From Atopobiaceae bacterium UBA7016 (GTDB lineage: Bacteria; Actinomycetota; Coriobacteriia; Coriobacteriales; Atopobiaceae), in the NCBI GenBank assembly GCA_002449555.1, contig DJXA01000231.1:1-13664 (forward strand): a stretch of 13,664 nt of DNA, given 5' to 3'. This document shows, one piece after another, positions 11,079-13,664 of this stretch. The notes under the pieces are model-generated. The model was not told where the DNA came from. It saw only the letters and a list, made by a program, of their open reading frames with translations, and made no database searches. The position numbers and the translations under genes are program-made. How positions within the stretch are numbered: position 1 is the first letter of the stretch; the number at the start of each line of letters is the position of its first letter.

Positions 11079-13664
11079 TCACGTATCGCGATGCATATCC
11101 CCACTCGATGTTTTCGCCAGTGCTTCCACAAGCTCCGCGGCCACCTCGCGGCTTACGAAGCGAAGTGTGTAGTCGTCCCTCCGAGGGTACGCGAGAGGCG
11201 CAACGTCCCCGCACCACACGAGGGAGCCGTCTATCACGACGACATCAAGCGGCTTTCCACTGTTCGCGAGCCGCACCGCGCAGCCCAGGTCGCGCAGCGC
11301 CGCAATCACCTGCCACCACTCCGTGGAGGGCTTCCGTGGCTCCCTGAGCACGACCTCCACGGCGACGCCCCTTCCGATTGCGCCGCTAAGCGACTCGAGC
11401 ATCGCCCTCACGCGCGCGAACCTCGCCCACGAGCTGGACATGATGACGCGGGAGGAGCTGTCGACAAGGTCCGCCAGCAGGGTCTCCGAGGACTCTTTGC
11501 CAGAGAACAGGTGGCCGACCGGCTCCGACCTCCCCTCAAGGGCGACGAGCCCGAGGTCCCCCTCAGCCGCCATCTGGTAACCGAGCTTCACGTACGCCCT
11601 CGCGCGCTTGCGCCACTCCCTGTCGAGCATGGGAATGGCGAGGTCGACGTAGTCCATCACGACGACCTCCGTCTTTCCCTCTCGCACGCGGTGGAGGCGC
11701 CCAACCCACTGGGCGAGCGTCCCCTCGAAGGCGACTGGCCCCGCGAGGAGCAGCGTGTCGAGCCTGTCCAGGTCGAAGCCCTCGCCCACGTAGCTCCCCG
11801 TCGCAACAACGCAGAGAGGACGGTCCGTCGGCACGGCGTTGAGCTCCTCGAGGCGCTGGCGTCTCGTCTGGTCGTCGTCGCTACCCACCAGCAGTATCAC
11901 GGAGGCGCCCAACGCATCGACAAGGGTGGCAATGGTGCCCGCGAGCGTCCGCGCATGCTCGACGCGCCTCGTCAGAACGAGCGGCGTCCTGCCCAACCTC
12001 ATGGCGCGGGCTGCGTCCGTGGCGACCAGGTGGTTCCGCTCCTCGCTCGCGCTGATGTAGTCGACGACCTGATGCCAGGTCGGCCGCACCCCGAGGTCCG
12101 GTCGAGCGGCGCTGATTCGCGGCACGAGCACCCGCCTGATTCCCTGCTCCTCTATCTGGTCGGCGATCGCAACCTCGTGGCGGAGCGGTCCGCACTCGAG
12201 GAAGAGGATTCGGTCGAGCCCGTCGTCGCGCTTGGGCGTTGCGGTCATGGCGTACACGTAGTGCGCGCGCACCGCCCCCAAGACCTCGAGCACCTTGGAG
12301 GCCGCGACGTGCTGCGCCTCGTCCACGATGACCATGCCGTACGCGGCCACGAACGGGCTGACGACCGTCTCGCCGGCGACCTCGCCCCTCTCGAAGAGCG
12401 ACCCGGCGAGCGCCACGTCCACGATGCCGCTCCTGAGGCTCCACCCGTCTCCGATGACGCCCACGACTCCCGGCTGGTGCTTCGCCCTCCTCCCCGTAGG
12501 CGTGAGCATCACGGGTGGCTCGTCGTCGATCTGCAGGAACCTGGTCAGGCTCTCGCGCCACTGCCTGAGCAGCGCCGTGTTGGGCACGATGACGAGCGTG
12601 CTCACCTGGTGCGTCGCTATGACGGACGCCGCGATGACAGACTTTCCGAAGCCCGTCGGGGCGACGAGCACCCCAAGGTCGTGCCCGACGAGCTTGTCCC
12701 TGCACGGCTGCTGCGTGTCCCTGAGCTCTCCAAGAAAGCGTGCGTGGATGCGCCTCCCCTCGGTCCGCCCGTCGGCGACGAAGGGCTCCGCGCCAGCGTC
12801 CCGCAAGACGGAGAGCGCCGAATCGGCGCACCCCCTCGGCAGGACGAGCTCGCCGCCATCGATCCTGCTCAGGTCGACGATGCGCGGGGTTTCCCGCACC
12901 GAGAGGTACATCCTGAGCCTCTTCGTGTACTCGGGGTTGCGGAAGGCGGCTAGGTTTCGCAGGCGGTTGATGATGCTCAGGGGAAGCCCATCGCAGTCGA
13001 CGCGGATGCCGTCCGCGAGGGTGACCCTTGCGACAGACGGAATCTCCTGCGAGCCGTTATCGGTTGTCTCCTGGGTCACAGGTGCTTCCAACTTGATGGG
13101 GGCGATTCTTCTGCTCGTTCCCTCTGGGAGCCCGACGGGGTCCTTCCCGAACTCGTCGGCAAGCCTGGCGATTGCGCCGGCACTCGCCTTGGGGAGCGCG
13201 CTCAGGAAGGCGCACTGGTCGGGCAGCGTCTCGAAGCGGTCGTCGACGAAGACGCTGTTGTCCTTGCAGACCGCCTCGCCCTGGAGCGGCAGTGCGATGA
13301 GGCTGCCCAGGTCGCCCTCGGCAACCGAGTCCTGCAGAGGAAAGAGCCGGTCGTACGAGCGGAAGCTCACGGCGACGCAGGCGTCGCGCGCCTCGGAGAC
13401 GAGGCCCTCGCCCACGCGTCTGGCAAGTGATGCCTTGACCGGCCCGTCGAAGAACACCCACACGTGGGCGCCGTTGCCGGAGCGGGAGCGCTCCACCGCG
13501 GGTGACAGGCCGTGCCTCCTGCAGGCGTCGCGGTACGCCGATGCGGCGTCCTGCCAGCCCGGACCGTCGAAGTCCGCCGCGAGGAAATGGCAGACATCGC
13601 CGTCGACGACGTAGATGCCGACCGCCTGGATGCGCCTGCGCTCGTCGCGGCGGCCCGTGCAGTG
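11079..13664 (-). CDS. TOTE-like primase-helicase (5' end beyond window)
   Basis: The reading frame stays open to the window edge, so 861 residues are seen and the N-terminus is missing. Visible residues about 12-160 match the archaeo-eukaryotic primase domain of TOTE conflict systems: ADFDG (Asp31, Asp33), ERSRSGNGAHVW (His67), SYDRLFPLQD, IALPLQ, and NSVFVDD. A superfamily II helicase follows: APTGFGKS (335-342), VDEAQH (447-452), TATP (474-477), then a second RecA-like domain ending in QWVGRLHR. The C-terminal 120 residues (SSRVIMSSSWARF, then LDVVVIDGSLVWCGD) resemble a phospholipase-D-like domain with its catalytic histidine-lysine replaced. Such proteins are proposed conflict/defence effectors associated with mobile elements; primase and helicase activities are family inferences. 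The GTG at 13496 is an internal codon within the primase domain, not a credible start. Confidence 0.9.
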   Translation of the reverse strand, partial: HCTGRRDERRRIQAVGIYVVDGDVCHFLAADFDGPGWQDAASAYRDACRRHGLSPAVERSRSGNGAHVWVFFDGPVKASLARRVGEGLVSEARDACVAVSFRSYDRLFPLQDSVAEGDLGSLIALPLQGEAVCKDNSVFVDDRFETLPDQCAFLSALPKASAGAIARLADEFGKDPVGLPEGTSRRIAPIKLEAPVTQETTDNGSQEIPSVARVTLADGIRVDCDGLPLSIINRLRNLAAFRNPEYTKRLRMYLSVRETPRIVDLSRIDGGELVLPRGCADSALSVLRDAGAEPFVADGRTEGRRIHARFLGELRDTQQPCRDKLVGHDLGVLVAPTGFGKSVIAASVIATHQVSTLVIVPNTALLRQWRESLTRFLQIDDEPPVMLTPTGRRAKHQPGVVGVIGDGWSLRSGIVDVALAGSLFERGEVAGETVVSPFVAAYGMVIVDEAQHVAASKVLEVLGAVRAHYVYAMTATPKRDDGLDRILFLECGPLRHEVAIADQIEEQGIRRVLVPRISAARPDLGVRPTWHQVVDYISASEERNHLVATDAARAMRLGRTPLVLTRRVEHARTLAGTIATLVDALGASVILLVGSDDDQTRRQRLEELNAVPTDRPLCVVATGSYVGEGFDLDRLDTLLLAGPVAFEGTLAQWVGRLHRVREGKTEVVVMDYVDLAIPMLDREWRKRARAYVKLGYQMAAEGDLGLVALEGRSEPVGHLFSGKESSETLLADLVDSSSRVIMSSSWARFARVRAMLESLSGAIGRGVAVEVVLREPRKPSTEWWQVIAALRDLGCAVRLANSGKPLDVVVIDGSLVWCGDVAPLAYPRRDDYTLRFVSREVAAELVEALAKTSSGDMHRDT

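Noticed and set aside
11091..12953. 620-codon plus-strand frame opposite the TOTE-like gene
   Set aside because: The opposite strand carries all helicase motifs in order; this frame has composition typical of an antisense GC-rich shadow.
1..13664. CRISPR array or insertion sequence
   Set aside because: No evenly spaced direct repeats with unique spacers, no transposase frame and no terminal inverted repeats with target duplications were seen.

Overview
The window looks like an accessory region of a high-GC Gram-positive chromosome. The best guess is a host-associated Coriobacteriia genome of the Olsenella/Atopobium/Collinsella kind. That is inferred from GC-rich codon use, strong AGGAGG-type ribosome binding sites, TPP riboswitches with no thiamine genes nearby, and the gene mix. 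No taxonomic marker is present.

The left half (about 560-6900) is a small metabolic block. On the minus strand lie a truncated helix-turn-helix remnant, an alpha/beta-hydrolase (esterase type), an aldo/keto reductase carrying an extra NTF2/SnoaL-like C-terminal domain but broken by one frameshift, a protein joining a PTS EIIB-like domain to a ROK-like kinase fold, and a second aldo/keto reductase. A LysR-type regulator on the plus strand is divergent from the first reductase. Both reductases have nearly the same 19-bp dyad (a T-N11-A LysR box) centred exactly 95 bp upstream of their start codons, so one regulator probably controls both.

Three TPP riboswitch aptamers, all on the minus strand, punctuate the window (about 1-77, 7095-7180 and 8822-8898). 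A 3' remnant of a fourth sits at about 815-862. Two are followed by clear intrinsic terminators. None precedes a thiamine gene inside the window, and the one at 8822 points into the 3' end of a convergent ATPase gene. The copies at 1 and 8822 belong to a direct repeat of about 310 bp that is almost identical over the riboswitch and promoter and clearly diverged beyond.

The right half (about 7400-13664) is defence-like: an AAA ATPase with a DUF4143-type C-terminus under a promoter-overlapping dyad, an AbiE-type (type IV) toxin-antitoxin pair behind two overlapping dyads, and the 5'-truncated gene of a large TOTE-like protein (archaeo-eukaryotic primase, superfamily II helicase, degenerate phospholipase-D-like C-terminus) that runs off the right edge. 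The arrangement suggests that defence and orphan cassettes have accumulated between riboswitch-bearing repeats.
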